This document shows, one piece after another, positions 1 through 7,205 of a stretch of DNA of 10,656 bases. A program made the translations under genes and the position numbers. The stretch's first letter is position 1. Each line of letters starts with the position of its first letter. The notes under the pieces are model-generated. The model did no database searches. It was given only the letters and a program-made list of their open reading frames with translations, and was not told the DNA's origin. The DNA comes from an uncultured Bacilli bacterium (GTDB lineage: Bacteria > Bacillota_I > Bacilli_A > RF39 > UBA660): assembly GCA_947631885.1 (NCBI GenBank), contig CANRMZ010000027.1:1-10656 (forward strand), given 5' to 3'.

Positions 1-201
1 ATAGGACTTACTGATGAAATCCTTTTAACAGGTATATTGCAAAAAGGGATTAAAGAAAATGTTTTTAAAGTAAAGGTCGAAACGACGGATTCAACATGGC
101 TTGGTGTTACTTATAAAGAGGATTTACCTGAGCTTAAAAGTAGGATATTAGAATTTGTAGAAAGAGGAGAATATCCTAATAATCTATGGGGTTCAAAATG
201 A
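1..201 (+). CDS. Nucleotidyltransferase (NDP-sugar pyrophosphorylase-like), C-terminal end only
   Basis: This is the last 66 codons of a gene that enters from the left edge, read in frame 1 and ending at TGA 199-201. The visible stretch contains WLGVTYKEDLPELKSRILEF and ends ...ERGEYPNNLWGSK. That resembles, from memory, the tail of a family of bacterial sugar-phosphate nucleotidyltransferases that ends in a W-x-GVTYKED...YPEKLW pattern. Those enzymes make NDP-sugars from sugar phosphates for envelope polysaccharides. The catalytic N-terminal part lies outside the window, so activity cannot be judged. Its stop codon overlaps the preferred ATG of ligA (ATGA at 198-201), so the two genes are probably translationally coupled in one operon. 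The frame is certain; the family is a moderate-confidence recognition from the tail alone. Confidence 0.6.
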   Translation: MGLTDEILLTGILQKGIKENVFKVKVETTDSTWLGVTYKEDLPELKSRILEFVERGEYPNNLWGSK

Positions 202-2183
202 AAGAAAGAGTTGAAGAACTAACCAAAATCTTAGAGGATGCCAATTATGCTTATTATGTATTAGATAATCCGACTATTACGGATCAAGAGTATGATAAAT
301 ATTTAAGAGAACTAATAGATATTGAAGAAAAGCATCCAGAACTTAAATCTGAACATTCACCAACCAACCATGTTGGTGGGATGGCTATTGACAAATTTGC
401 TAAAATTCGCCATGAAAAGCCTATGCTTTCTTTGCCTGATGTTTTTAACGAAGAGGAAATTGAAGACTTTGTCACGAAAATTGAAGAAACTCATTTATCA
501 CCAAGTTATGTATGTGAGCAAAAGTTTGATGGCCTTGGTGTTTCTTTAGTTTATAAAAAGGGTGTTTTAATTAGTGCCGCTACAAGAGGCGATGGGGTAA
601 CAGGCGAAGATATTACCCATAATGTTAAAACAATTAAAAGTATTCCTTTAAGACTTAAAAGACCTGTTGATATTGAAGTGCGTGGCGAAATTATAATGCC
701 TAAAAAGTCTTTGGAAAAGTTAAATGAACTTCGTAAAAAAAGAGGAGAACCTTTACTACAAAATTGTCGTAATGCCGCAGCAGGATCCGTAAGACAACTT
801 GATCCCAAGGTTGCCGCTCAAAGAGGACTTGATGCCTTTATCTATCACTTACCGGATCCCGAAGATTACGGCTTAAAGACACATTATGAAGCTTTAGAAT
901 TTATGCGTGCTTTGGGCCTTAAAGTTTCCCCATTAAATAAACTTGTTAAGTCTAAAGAAGAAATACTTGCTTTTATTGATGGCATGGCAGCTAAAAGACC
1001 AGAGCTTCCTTATGATATCGATGGTATTGTTATTAAAGTAAATGAACTTGAATATCAACAAAAACTTGGGTTTACTGCTAAGTATCCTAAATGGGCTATA
1101 GCCTATAAATTCCCTGCTGAAGAAGTATATACTAAACTCAAGGATATAATCTTTACGGTAGGAAGAACCGGACAAATTACTCCGAATGCCGTCTTAGAGC
1201 CGGTTATTGTTATGGGGTCTAAAATATCCAGAGCAACGCTTCATAATGAAGAAAATATTCGGGAACTTGATTTAAGAATCGGAGATACTGTAGCCATTCA
1301 TAAAGCAGGAGATGTTATTCCTGAAGTTATAAGACCTTTAGATGAAAGACGAGATGGCACGGAAACAGAACTTGTTATGATTGATAAATGTCCAATATGT
1401 GGCGCAAGTCTTATTAAAAAACAAGGGCTAATTGATTATTTTTGCCCTAATGAAGACTGTCCTGCTCGTAACATCAATGGCTTAATTCATTTTGCATCTC
1501 GTGATGCTATGAATATTGATGGCCTTGGTGAAAAGATTATTGAAGATTTATATAATGAAGGATTTTTAACTACTTTCGAAGACTTCTACCATTTAGATAA
1601 ATATAAAGACGAAATAAAGAATATGGAAGGCTATGGTGAAAAAAGCGTCAATAATATCTTACAAAGTGTTGAAAATAGTAAGAAAAATAGTTTGGAAAGA
1701 CTACTTTTTGGTTTAGGAATTCCAGGAATAGGACTTAAAAATGCTAAATTACTTGCTAGGGAATATCAAAATATTGATAAACTTATGTATGCTACTATAG
1801 AAGAATTAACGGCAATAAAAGATATAGGAGATATATTAGCTTTAAATATCACGGAGTTTTTTAAAAACAATAAAGATTTAATTGCTAAACTTAAAGACTT
1901 AGATATTAATATGAAGTATATCTCATCAGGAACCGGTAGTGTTAATAACGAACTTATAACCGGTAAAAAGTTCGTTTTAACGGGAGCTATCGAAGGCTTA
2001 TCTCGAGATGAAATTACTGAATTTATTGAGCAAAATGGCGGAAGTGCCTCAAGCTCTGTATCCAAAAATACGGATGTTGTAATCGTTGGCAAAGATCCAG
2101 GCAGTAAATATCAAAAAGCTTTAGAATTAAATATCATGATTTGGGATGAAGATAAAATCAAAAGTATAATGAATATAAAATAA
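198..2183 (+). CDS. ligA: NAD-dependent DNA ligase LigA
   Basis: LigA seals 3'-OH/5'-phosphate nicks during replication and repair, using NAD+ as AMP donor. Counting from ATG 198 gives 661 residues, the normal LigA length. The order of parts is canonical. An N-terminal Ia domain contains YAYYVLDNPTITDQEYD. The adenylation motif is KFDG, with the AMP-accepting Lys at about residue 109 (codon 522-524). The nucleotidyltransferase core follows, with TRGDGVTGED and YDIDGIVIK, then an OB fold around VGRTGQITPNA. A four-Cys zinc finger (about C398, C401, C416, C421), helix-hairpin-helix repeats and a C-terminal BRCT domain from about residue 585 complete it. An in-frame ATG exists at 186. I prefer 198 because GGGG at 188-191 is 6 nt upstream and the ATGA overlap with the previous gene is typical. 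The purine run at 164-170 is too far from 186. No domain is missing. Confidence 0.97.
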   Translation: MKERVEELTKILEDANYAYYVLDNPTITDQEYDKYLRELIDIEEKHPELKSEHSPTNHVGGMAIDKFAKIRHEKPMLSLPDVFNEEEIEDFVTKIEETHLSPSYVCEQKFDGLGVSLVYKKGVLISAATRGDGVTGEDITHNVKTIKSIPLRLKRPVDIEVRGEIIMPKKSLEKLNELRKKRGEPLLQNCRNAAAGSVRQLDPKVAAQRGLDAFIYHLPDPEDYGLKTHYEALEFMRALGLKVSPLNKLVKSKEEILAFIDGMAAKRPELPYDIDGIVIKVNELEYQQKLGFTAKYPKWAIAYKFPAEEVYTKLKDIIFTVGRTGQITPNAVLEPVIVMGSKISRATLHNEENIRELDLRIGDTVAIHKAGDVIPEVIRPLDERRDGTETELVMIDKCPICGASLIKKQGLIDYFCPNEDCPARNINGLIHFASRDAMNIDGLGEKIIEDLYNEGFLTTFEDFYHLDKYKDEIKNMEGYGEKSVNNILQSVENSKKNSLERLLFGLGIPGIGLKNAKLLAREYQNIDKLMYATIEELTAIKDIGDILALNITEFFKNNKDLIAKLKDLDINMKYISSGTGSVNNELITGKKFVLTGAIEGLSRDEITEFIEQNGGSASSSVSKNTDVVIVGKDPGSKYQKALELNIMIWDEDKIKSIMNIK

Positions 2184-2213
2184 AATGGAAGGGAAATCCT
2201 TCTGTTTTTATTT
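2182..2213 (+). terminator. Rho-independent terminator after ligA
   Basis: The stem GAAGG (2188-2192)/CCTTC (2198-2202) has loop GAAAT. It is extended outward by two G-U wobbles and four A-T pairs and followed by GTTTTTATTT. It starts inside the ligA stop codon and closes the operon. Confidence 0.8.
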
Positions 2214-2279
2214 AGTATAAAAGTTTATTAACAATTGTATTTATCGAAAAGGCCGGATTTTAAATAAATAATTATCAAT

Positions 2280-2308
2280 TTGAATTAATATAAATTATAT
2301 AGTATAAT
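2280..2308 (+). promoter_or_regulatory. Sigma-A type promoter for the three-gene membrane operon
   Basis: The -35 is TTGAAT (2280-2285), followed by a 17-bp spacer and a perfect -10, TATAAT (2303-2308). The predicted start of transcription is near 2315, giving a leader of about 20 nt that contains GGGAG (2321-2325), 8 nt before the ATG at 2334. Confidence 0.8.
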
Positions 2309-2333
2309 TAAATAGCCAAAGGGAGCGAAGTTA

Positions 2334-2912
2334 ATGAAAAAACTATGGAAAAATAATCGGGTTTTGGTTTTATTATTAGGTATTTTACTTCTTTGTTTTA
2401 TTGCAATTATTGTCGTAGCTCTATCTTTTATGAGACCTACAGGTACTGATCCAAGACTTGTTGATATGGATAAATATAAGATATCTAAAAAGGTTCAAGA
2501 TAAATTTAAAGAAGATATGCTAAATAATGAGCACGTTACAAAAGCCTCTATTAGTGTTAATGATAAAAGTAGGGTAATTTATATAACTCTTACTTTTGAT
2601 GATGAAGCTCAATTTGAATATGCTAAAGAAGTAGGTTCTAAATCATTAGATTTATTTGAAGAAAAATATCTAGGATTTTATGAATTTAATATTATAGTTG
2701 AAAGTCCAAATCCTGATTATGAAGACAATGTTAAAGCCTTAAAGAAACAATTTGATGATGCTGAGATAACTGAAGAAGAATATAATGAAGCTTTAGAGAA
2801 ACCTGAAAATCAAAAATTACGTTTTATCGCCATTGGAGCTAAGAACTTAAACGTTGATCATATGTCTTGGACTAACAATGAAACCGATAAAAAAAGTGAT
2901 GGAGAAAATTAA
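2334..2912 (+). CDS. Single-pass membrane protein of unknown function
   Basis: I do not recognise this 192-residue protein. It starts with a short basic tail (MKKLWKNNR), then one hydrophobic helix at about residues 10-33, so the rest should lie outside the cytoplasm. No Cys follows in a lipobox arrangement, so it looks anchored rather than a lipoprotein. The outer part has an alpha/beta-looking region (about 50-125, with SISVNDKSRVIYITLTFDD). A short helical stretch, LKKQFDDAEITEEEYNEALE (136-155), recalls SHOCT-type motifs but is too weak to assign. A polar, acidic tail ends it. It is first in an operon with a sensor-like receptor and a YihY-family protein, and its TAA overlaps the next ATG by one base, which suggests coupled synthesis. 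It could be an accessory subunit of that receptor, but this is inference from position only. Confidence 0.85.
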   Translation: MKKLWKNNRVLVLLLGILLLCFIAIIVVALSFMRPTGTDPRLVDMDKYKISKKVQDKFKEDMLNNEHVTKASISVNDKSRVIYITLTFDDEAQFEYAKEVGSKSLDLFEEKYLGFYEFNIIVESPNPDYEDNVKALKKQFDDAEITEEEYNEALEKPENQKLRFIAIGAKNLNVDHMSWTNNETDKKSDGEN

Positions 2913-4936
2913 TGAAAAAGAAAAAAGGTTTTATAATTGCTTTTGTAGTAGTTTTCATACTCGCTCTAGCTTCTTTAGGAGCTATTTACTTTTTTAAAAG
3001 GCCAAATCATTTAACAGTTGATGAACGTAAGTGGATTGATACCGCATCATCTACTAGCCAAGTATTAAACATAAATGTTATTAATAATGTTCCGGCAATA
3101 GGTTATAATGCTAAGGGAATTTTCTATGATTTTTTAAAAGATTTCGAGGAAAAGTATGCTTTAAAACTTAATATTGTTGCTTATAATACCTCTACTACGG
3201 CCGGGGGAGTAACTTTAGGAGCTAAAACAAGTTTAACAGATAATGATGCTTTATTTTTTACTGATCATTTTGTTTTGATTAGTAGTGAAAATGAAATACT
3301 TCATAATGCTACGGATCTCGAAGGTAAAGAAATAAACGTTTTAGCTAGTGACTTAGATTATGTTAAGAATTTTGTTGATACTACTAAGGTTAATTTAAAA
3401 CCTCAAGAAGATACAGAAAAATTATTCGAAGAGATGAAGGAAACTAAATATGCTATGGTTCCTCTTCATGCTTATTTATCTGAGATACTTGAAAATAATT
3501 ATAATGTTATATACCATTTTAGTGATATAAATATCTATTATACTTTGTCTTGGGTTCAAGGAGATAATTTCTCTAGTGTCTTAAGAAAATATTTTGAAAC
3601 TTGGAAAGAAAATATTACTACTAGATATAATATTAATCTTTTTAACGAAATTGTTGATAAAATGGGAATAACTGATACCGAAATAGATAAAATGCGTAGT
3701 ACAACATATAACTACGGTTATATTGATAACTCTCCATATGAAGCTTCGGCTGCTGGTAACTATGGTGGTATTACGGCAAGATATCTAAAGAACTTTGCGG
3801 AGTTTGCCGATATCGAAATTGATTATAAAGAATATAAGAATATTACTAAGTTAAATAAAGCCATTGGTAATAATAAAATAGATTTCTTTTTTAATTACTA
3901 TGATGCTTCATCAGATTTTACACCAACGACAACTGGTATTAATGTTAGTTATAGTATAGTAGCTAATAACAAAAATAATATTGTTATTAATTCTATTAAT
4001 TCTCTTATTGGCAAAACCGTATATGTTCAAAAGAATACAACATTATATAATTATCTTAAGGGGTTAAATGGTATAAATATTCAAACTTATGAAACCAATG
4101 ATGATTTGAAAGACCTTAATAAAGAAGATGTTATTATTTTTATTGATAGTAATACCTTTTCTTATTATCGTAATCATGGTCTAGATAATTACTCTGAAAG
4201 ATACAAAGATACGATAAATTTAACTTATACCTTTAAGTTTGCTAAAACCGAAGGAACCTATAAATTATTTAATAAATACATTAGTTTAATGGATCCTAAT
4301 AAAGAACTTTATAATGGATTATATGAACATGAAAAGGTTATATCATCAGGTACTTTAATTGCTTCCCTTGCTAGATATATCTTTATTCTTTTGATCATAT
4401 TAGCTATTATCTTTATTATAGTTATTAAAAAGACAAGAAAGATAAGCATTGCTAAGAAGATTAAGAAAGAAGATAAACTTAAGTTTATTGATCAACTTAC
4501 GATGCTAAAGAATCGTAACTATTTAAATGAAAATATTGATAAATGGAATAATAATACGATATATCCTCAAGCAATCCTTGTAATGGATTTAAATAGACTA
4601 CAAGAGATAAATGATATTCAAGGTTATGAGGAAGGGGATAGACAAATTCAAGCGGCTGCGAATGCCTTAATTAAAACGCAACTTGATAATTCGGATATTA
4701 TAAGAACAGATGGCAACGAGTTTGTTGTTTATTTAGTAGGATATTCCCAAAAACAAATAACTAATTATATTCATAAATTAAATAAAGAATTTAAAAAGTT
4801 GCCATATGATTATGGTGCTGAATTTGGTTATTCCATAATTGTCGATGATTTAAAAAGCATTGAAGATGCCCTTAATGAAGCCACGAAGGCTTTAAAAGAA
4901 CAAAAGGATGCTAATGAAAGCAAAGAAAGTGAATAA
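2912..4936 (+). CDS. Receptor: two extracytoplasmic solute-binding-like domains, TM helix, degenerate GGDEF domain
   Basis: 674 residues. The order is TM1 (about 7-28), a first type-3 solute-binding-like (Venus-flytrap) domain (about 50-235), a second one (about 262-475) with IGKTVYVQKNTTLYNYLK typical of that fold, TM2 (about 484-505), a basic linker, and a cytoplasmic GGDEF-type domain (about 526-665). The GGDEF domain keeps IDQLTMLKNRNYL, D559, IND (566-568) and GD (575-576). Its signature, however, is DGNEF (600-604), the usual FK is LQ and the usual GH is GY. In known diguanylate cyclases the signature holds catalytic and metal-binding residues, so I expect little or no c-di-GMP synthesis. 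It may instead bind nucleotide, dimerise or signal otherwise. The ligand is unknown. SD GGAG (2901-2904) lies 7 nt before the ATG, which overlaps the upstream stop. The tandem flytrap layout recalls BvgS-type sensors. Confidence 0.85.
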   Translation: MKKKKGFIIAFVVVFILALASLGAIYFFKRPNHLTVDERKWIDTASSTSQVLNINVINNVPAIGYNAKGIFYDFLKDFEEKYALKLNIVAYNTSTTAGGVTLGAKTSLTDNDALFFTDHFVLISSENEILHNATDLEGKEINVLASDLDYVKNFVDTTKVNLKPQEDTEKLFEEMKETKYAMVPLHAYLSEILENNYNVIYHFSDINIYYTLSWVQGDNFSSVLRKYFETWKENITTRYNINLFNEIVDKMGITDTEIDKMRSTTYNYGYIDNSPYEASAAGNYGGITARYLKNFAEFADIEIDYKEYKNITKLNKAIGNNKIDFFFNYYDASSDFTPTTTGINVSYSIVANNKNNIVINSINSLIGKTVYVQKNTTLYNYLKGLNGINIQTYETNDDLKDLNKEDVIIFIDSNTFSYYRNHGLDNYSERYKDTINLTYTFKFAKTEGTYKLFNKYISLMDPNKELYNGLYEHEKVISSGTLIASLARYIFILLIILAIIFIIVIKKTRKISIAKKIKKEDKLKFIDQLTMLKNRNYLNENIDKWNNNTIYPQAILVMDLNRLQEINDIQGYEEGDRQIQAAANALIKTQLDNSDIIRTDGNEFVVYLVGYSQKQITNYIHKLNKEFKKLPYDYGAEFGYSIIVDDLKSIEDALNEATKALKEQKDANESKESE

Positions 4937-5762
4937 AGAGTTTAAAAGCTTCTTTAAACGAATTAAAAAAGTTTTAACAAGGCCAGATATGGCTTTACTG
5001 CCAGGTGAACTGGCATTCTTCTTTGTCTTGTCTATTATTCCAACTTTAACGCTTATTTCTTATGGAGCTTCTATCTTAAACTTGTCCACAGATGTAATAA
5101 CAAACTTTTTACAAAAGGCTTTTTCACCGACGATTGCCAGTCTTATCCTCGGTGGCAGTACGCTTCCTCAGGCGGGACTAAAATTAACTATCGTTTTAAT
5201 AGTTTGTTATTACATATCTAGTAATGGTATGAATTCTATTATTGTAACATCCAATGCCATATATGGTATTGAAAATGGTAACTGGTTTATTCGAAGAGTT
5301 AAAGCTATATCAATGTCCGTTATATTTACAATTTTGCTACTATTTATTTTGCTTTTCCCCGTTTTTGGTAACCTTTTAATAACCGTGGTACGAAATGCTC
5401 ATTTAGCACCTGGGGTAACAAGCACTTTAATCAAAGTTATAACATCTTTACAAAGTCCATTTATATGGATAATATTATTTTTCTTAATTAAGATCATGTA
5501 TATTATTGCTCCGGATCGCAATGTCAAGGCACAAAATACTAACTATGGAGCTATATTTACCACTATTGCGTGGATAATTACTACGATATGTTACTCATAT
5601 TATATTAATAATATCGCAGATTATACTGCCTTTTATGGTAATTTGACTAATATATGTGTACTTATGATTTGGTTCTATCTGATATCGTTCTTCTTTGTGG
5701 TAGGAATGAGCTTAAATTATCAAAGAGAAACTGACCGAAATGAAAATAAAGAGACAAAATAA
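4914..5762 (+). CDS. YihY/BrkB-family integral membrane protein
   Basis: A polytopic membrane protein with about six helices. Counting from the upstream ATG at 4908, these lie at about 29-57, 91-114, 131-160, 184-201, 212-234 and 245-270. The family is shown by RPDMALLPGELAFFFVLSII at the N-terminus (compare the usual LAYYFLLSLFP) and by FYGNLTNICVLMIWFYLISF and GMSLN near the C-terminus (compare YGSLAAVIVLLLWLYL...GAELN). Members were once called ribonuclease BN, which is not supported as a function of this family; their real role is unknown. An ATG at 4908 is also in frame. I prefer 4914 because AAGGA (4904-4908) is 5 nt upstream, giving 282 residues. It overlaps the 3' end of the GGDEF receptor gene by 23 nt, so it is in the same operon and probably coupled. 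The C-terminal tail is charged and cytoplasmic. Confidence 0.9.
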   Translation: MKAKKVNKEFKSFFKRIKKVLTRPDMALLPGELAFFFVLSIIPTLTLISYGASILNLSTDVITNFLQKAFSPTIASLILGGSTLPQAGLKLTIVLIVCYYISSNGMNSIIVTSNAIYGIENGNWFIRRVKAISMSVIFTILLLFILLFPVFGNLLITVVRNAHLAPGVTSTLIKVITSLQSPFIWIILFFLIKIMYIIAPDRNVKAQNTNYGAIFTTIAWIITTICYSYYINNIADYTAFYGNLTNICVLMIWFYLISFFFVVGMSLNYQRETDRNENKETK

Positions 5763-5774
5763 TGTCTCTTTTTG
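5748..5774 (+). terminator. Rho-independent terminator overlapping the stop of the YihY-family gene
   Basis: A perfect 8-bp stem AAAGAGAC (5748-5755)/GTCTCTTT (5764-5771) with an 8-nt loop containing the TAA stop, and T-run 5769-5773. It ends the operon begun at 2280. Confidence 0.9.
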
Positions 5775-5783
5775 TATATATTA

Positions 5784-5812
5784 TTGATTTTACTTGATAA
5801 TTTTGTTATATT
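5784..5812 (+). promoter_or_regulatory. Extended -10 promoter placed directly against the next ATG
   Basis: The -35 is TTGATT (5784-5789), then a 17-bp spacer, and the -10 is TATATT (5807-5812), preceded by TGT (5804-5806), an extended -10 element. The normal distance to +1 puts the transcript start at about 5818-5820, on the ATG at 5819. No SD sequence precedes that ATG. Confidence 0.7.
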
Positions 5813-5818
5813 TAAGTT

Positions 5819-6451
5819 ATGAATTCTAGTAATAAGAGATTATATTTATTAATAATTATTGCTGTAGCTCTAGTATCCATAGTAGCATCTATATCATATG
5901 GATTTTTTAGTAGTGATTTAAATAATAAAAATATCGGTAATTATACTATAGTTCTTGGTGACGATTATACTTTGTCCACAAACGGAGGAAATCCTGTAAA
6001 CTATACTGTTAATGATGCTGATATGTTTGGCGTAAGCGATAATATAGTTGCAGTTAATAAAAATTCAACACTTAATATTATTCTTGAAAATAAAGGAACC
6101 GGAAGCGTAACTTGTACTTATGATTTTATATGGCGTTGGGATACTACTACTGGTCAATATACAAAGTCTTTAGGTGTTGATGGTAGCACCAAAAAAGAAT
6201 TTACAGTAACTATTACAGGTACTGGAATGACTAATCAATCTGGCCAAGAGCAACAAATTCCTGACTTTAGTGGACCATCTACCGTGTTAGGAAAAGGGTC
6301 AATTACTGCTACAGGAGGTAATACTACAAACCAACAAGCTGATATTAATATAAAATTTTACAATTTATCAGATGTAGACCAACAAGGTCACAAAGGAAAA
6401 AATTACAAAGGTGGCATTGTGTTAAGCAATGTTACTTGTACAAAACCATAA
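5819..6451 (+). CDS. Secreted/anchored TasA-camelysin-like protein, probably leaderless mRNA
   Basis: 210 residues. A short basic N-terminus (MNSSNKR) leads into a hydrophobic segment (about 8-26) ending ASISYGFFSS. That is the kind of junction seen in TasA/camelysin-type exported proteins of Bacilli, which form surface fibres or act in the matrix. The rest (about 35-210) is rich in Thr, Asn, Gly and Ser with beta-strand patterns (NSTLNIILENKGTGSV, KEFTVTITGTG, ADINIKFYNL). C99 and C207 could form a disulfide. No sortase motif or cell-wall repeat is seen, and no metalloprotease motif. It may stay anchored by the N-terminal helix or be cut by signal peptidase. The TasA link is by layout and signal region only, so treat it as a surface protein of unclear role. 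It is monocistronic from its own promoter, and no terminator separates it from the T-box leader downstream. Confidence 0.8.
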   Translation: MNSSNKRLYLLIIIAVALVSIVASISYGFFSSDLNNKNIGNYTIVLGDDYTLSTNGGNPVNYTVNDADMFGVSDNIVAVNKNSTLNIILENKGTGSVTCTYDFIWRWDTTTGQYTKSLGVDGSTKKEFTVTITGTGMTNQSGQEQQIPDFSGPSTVLGKGSITATGGNTTNQQADINIKFYNLSDVDQQGHKGKNYKGGIVLSNVTCTKP

Positions 6452-6464
6452 ATTATGCTATATT
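6436..6464 (+). promoter_or_regulatory. Extended -10 promoter of the alanine T-box operon
   Basis: The -35 is TTGTAC (6436-6441), then a 17-bp spacer, and the -10 is TATATT (6459-6464), preceded by TGC (6456-6458). The -35 lies inside the last codons of the preceding gene. The start is predicted near 6471, giving a leader of about 210 nt. Confidence 0.65.
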
Positions 6465-6470
6465 AAGCAT

Positions 6471-6658
6471 GTAGCCAAGGACAAAAGAATTTAAAGACAA
6501 GATATTTTTAAAGAGAGTTATCATATGGTGGAAGATAACAAAGTATCGTTTTTAATGCTACTTTTAACAGGCTAATCGGAGATTATCCGTTATCAAAATT
6601 AAGTTAAATAAAGGATGGTACCGTGCCTTAATGCACTCCTTGGTATTATTCTTTTTTT
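6471..6658 (+). ncRNA. T-box riboswitch leader, alanine-specific
   Basis: The T-box sequence AGGATGGTACCGTG (6612-6625) differs from the usual AGGGTGGNACCGCG at two bases. The antiterminator folds cleanly: AAGGA (6611-6615)/TCCTT (6637-6641), the 7-nt bulge TGGTACC (6616-6622), and GTGC (6623-6626)/GCAC (6633-6636). Stem I has an apical hairpin GTTATC (6517-6522)/GATAAC (6534-6539) with loop ATATGGTGGAA, preceded by AGAGAG (6512-6517). A hairpin CGGA/TCCG (6577-6589) is stem III. The likely specifier is GCT (6557-6559) followed by A, in the 3' side of the specifier loop. UGGU in the bulge matches ACCA, the end of tRNA-Ala with discriminator A. Specifier, bulge and the downstream alaS agree on alanine. 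Uncharged tRNA-Ala should favour the antiterminator and switch on the kinase-like gene and alaS. Confidence 0.92.
6610..6658 (+). terminator. T-box regulated terminator
   Basis: AAAGGATGGTACC (6610-6622) can pair with GGTATTATTCTTT (6642-6654) over 13 positions including three G-U wobbles. The small GTGC/GCAC stem sits inside, and T-run 6652-6658 follows. It uses the same T-box strand as the antiterminator, so the two folds exclude each other, as expected for this switch. Confidence 0.75.
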
Positions 6659-6680
6659 ATTTTAAAGAAAGGAAAAATTT

Positions 6681-7205
6681 ATGAGGATATTTTTAATTGC
6701 TGGTAAAGCCGGTAGTGGTAAAAGTGAAGTAGCTAAATTTATCAAAGAGTTTTATATTTATAAAAGAGAGGAAACAGTTATAACTAACTTTAGTAAGTAT
6801 ATTAAAAATTTTGCCATGGAAATTAGTGACTGGGATGGCCAAGATACTACTAAACCTCGTGCTTTAATGCAAAAGATAGGAGATCAAGTTAGAAATGCTG
6901 ATCCAGACTTTTTAGTAGATAATATGATTAAAGATATGTCGTTTTATAATCAGGTTGTCCAAAATGTGGTAGTATCTGATGTAAGAATGCCTAATGAAAT
7001 TGATAAAATCCGTGATGACTTTGATGAAGTTTATACTTTTTATATTATTAATCAATTTGGAACAAGCAAGCTTTCGATTGAAGAACAAGCCCATGTAACC
7101 GAGACAGCTTTAGAAAATTATACGGATTTTGATTATACAATTATTAATGATGATCTTAAATCTGTAAAAGAAAAAGTATTTAAGATATTGGAGGAAATAA
7201 AATGA
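6681..7205 (+). CDS. Deoxynucleotide monophosphate kinase-like P-loop protein
   Basis: 174 residues with a Walker A loop GKAGSGKS at residues 8-15. The motif VVSDVRMPNEIDKI (about 97-110) resembles the DVRFPNE motif of phage-type dNMP kinases, and ALMQKIGDQVRNADPDFLVD (53-72) fits the same family's lid/substrate region. Known members phosphorylate dNMPs to dNDPs; other P-loop kinases of this fold, such as dephospho-CoA kinase relatives, are possible. SD AAAGGA (6668-6673) is 7 nt before the ATG. The gene ends in TGA overlapping the alaS ATG (ATGA, 7202-7205), and the SD of alaS lies inside its 3' end, so the pair should be translationally coupled. Being the first gene after an alanine T-box is unexpected for a nucleotide kinase. 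Whether it has an alanine- or tRNA-related job is unknown. Confidence 0.75.
   Translation: MRIFLIAGKAGSGKSEVAKFIKEFYIYKREETVITNFSKYIKNFAMEISDWDGQDTTKPRALMQKIGDQVRNADPDFLVDNMIKDMSFYNQVVQNVVVSDVRMPNEIDKIRDDFDEVYTFYIINQFGTSKLSIEEQAHVTETALENYTDFDYTIINDDLKSVKEKVFKILEEIK

Noticed and set aside
186..200. ATG at 186 as the ligA start
   Set aside because: No SD at workable distance; ATG 198 has GGGG 6 nt upstream and the ATGA overlap with the previous gene.
284..1175. Minus-strand and alternate-frame open stretches inside ligA
   Set aside because: They lie entirely within a fully canonical LigA frame, lack SD sites and have composition expected of shadow frames.
1766..2092. Minus-strand open stretch of 108 codons opposite the ligA C-terminus
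   Set aside because: It covers the BRCT/HhH coding region, has no SD or promoter and shows no protein family features.
6455..6470. Hairpin ATGCT/AGCAT as terminator of the TasA-like gene
   Set aside because: The stem is only 5 bp, no T-run follows, and it overlaps the extended -10 of the T-box promoter.
6912..7094. Minus-strand open stretch opposite the kinase-like gene
   Set aside because: A shadow of the P-loop protein frame, with no SD and low-complexity Ile/Asn-rich translation.
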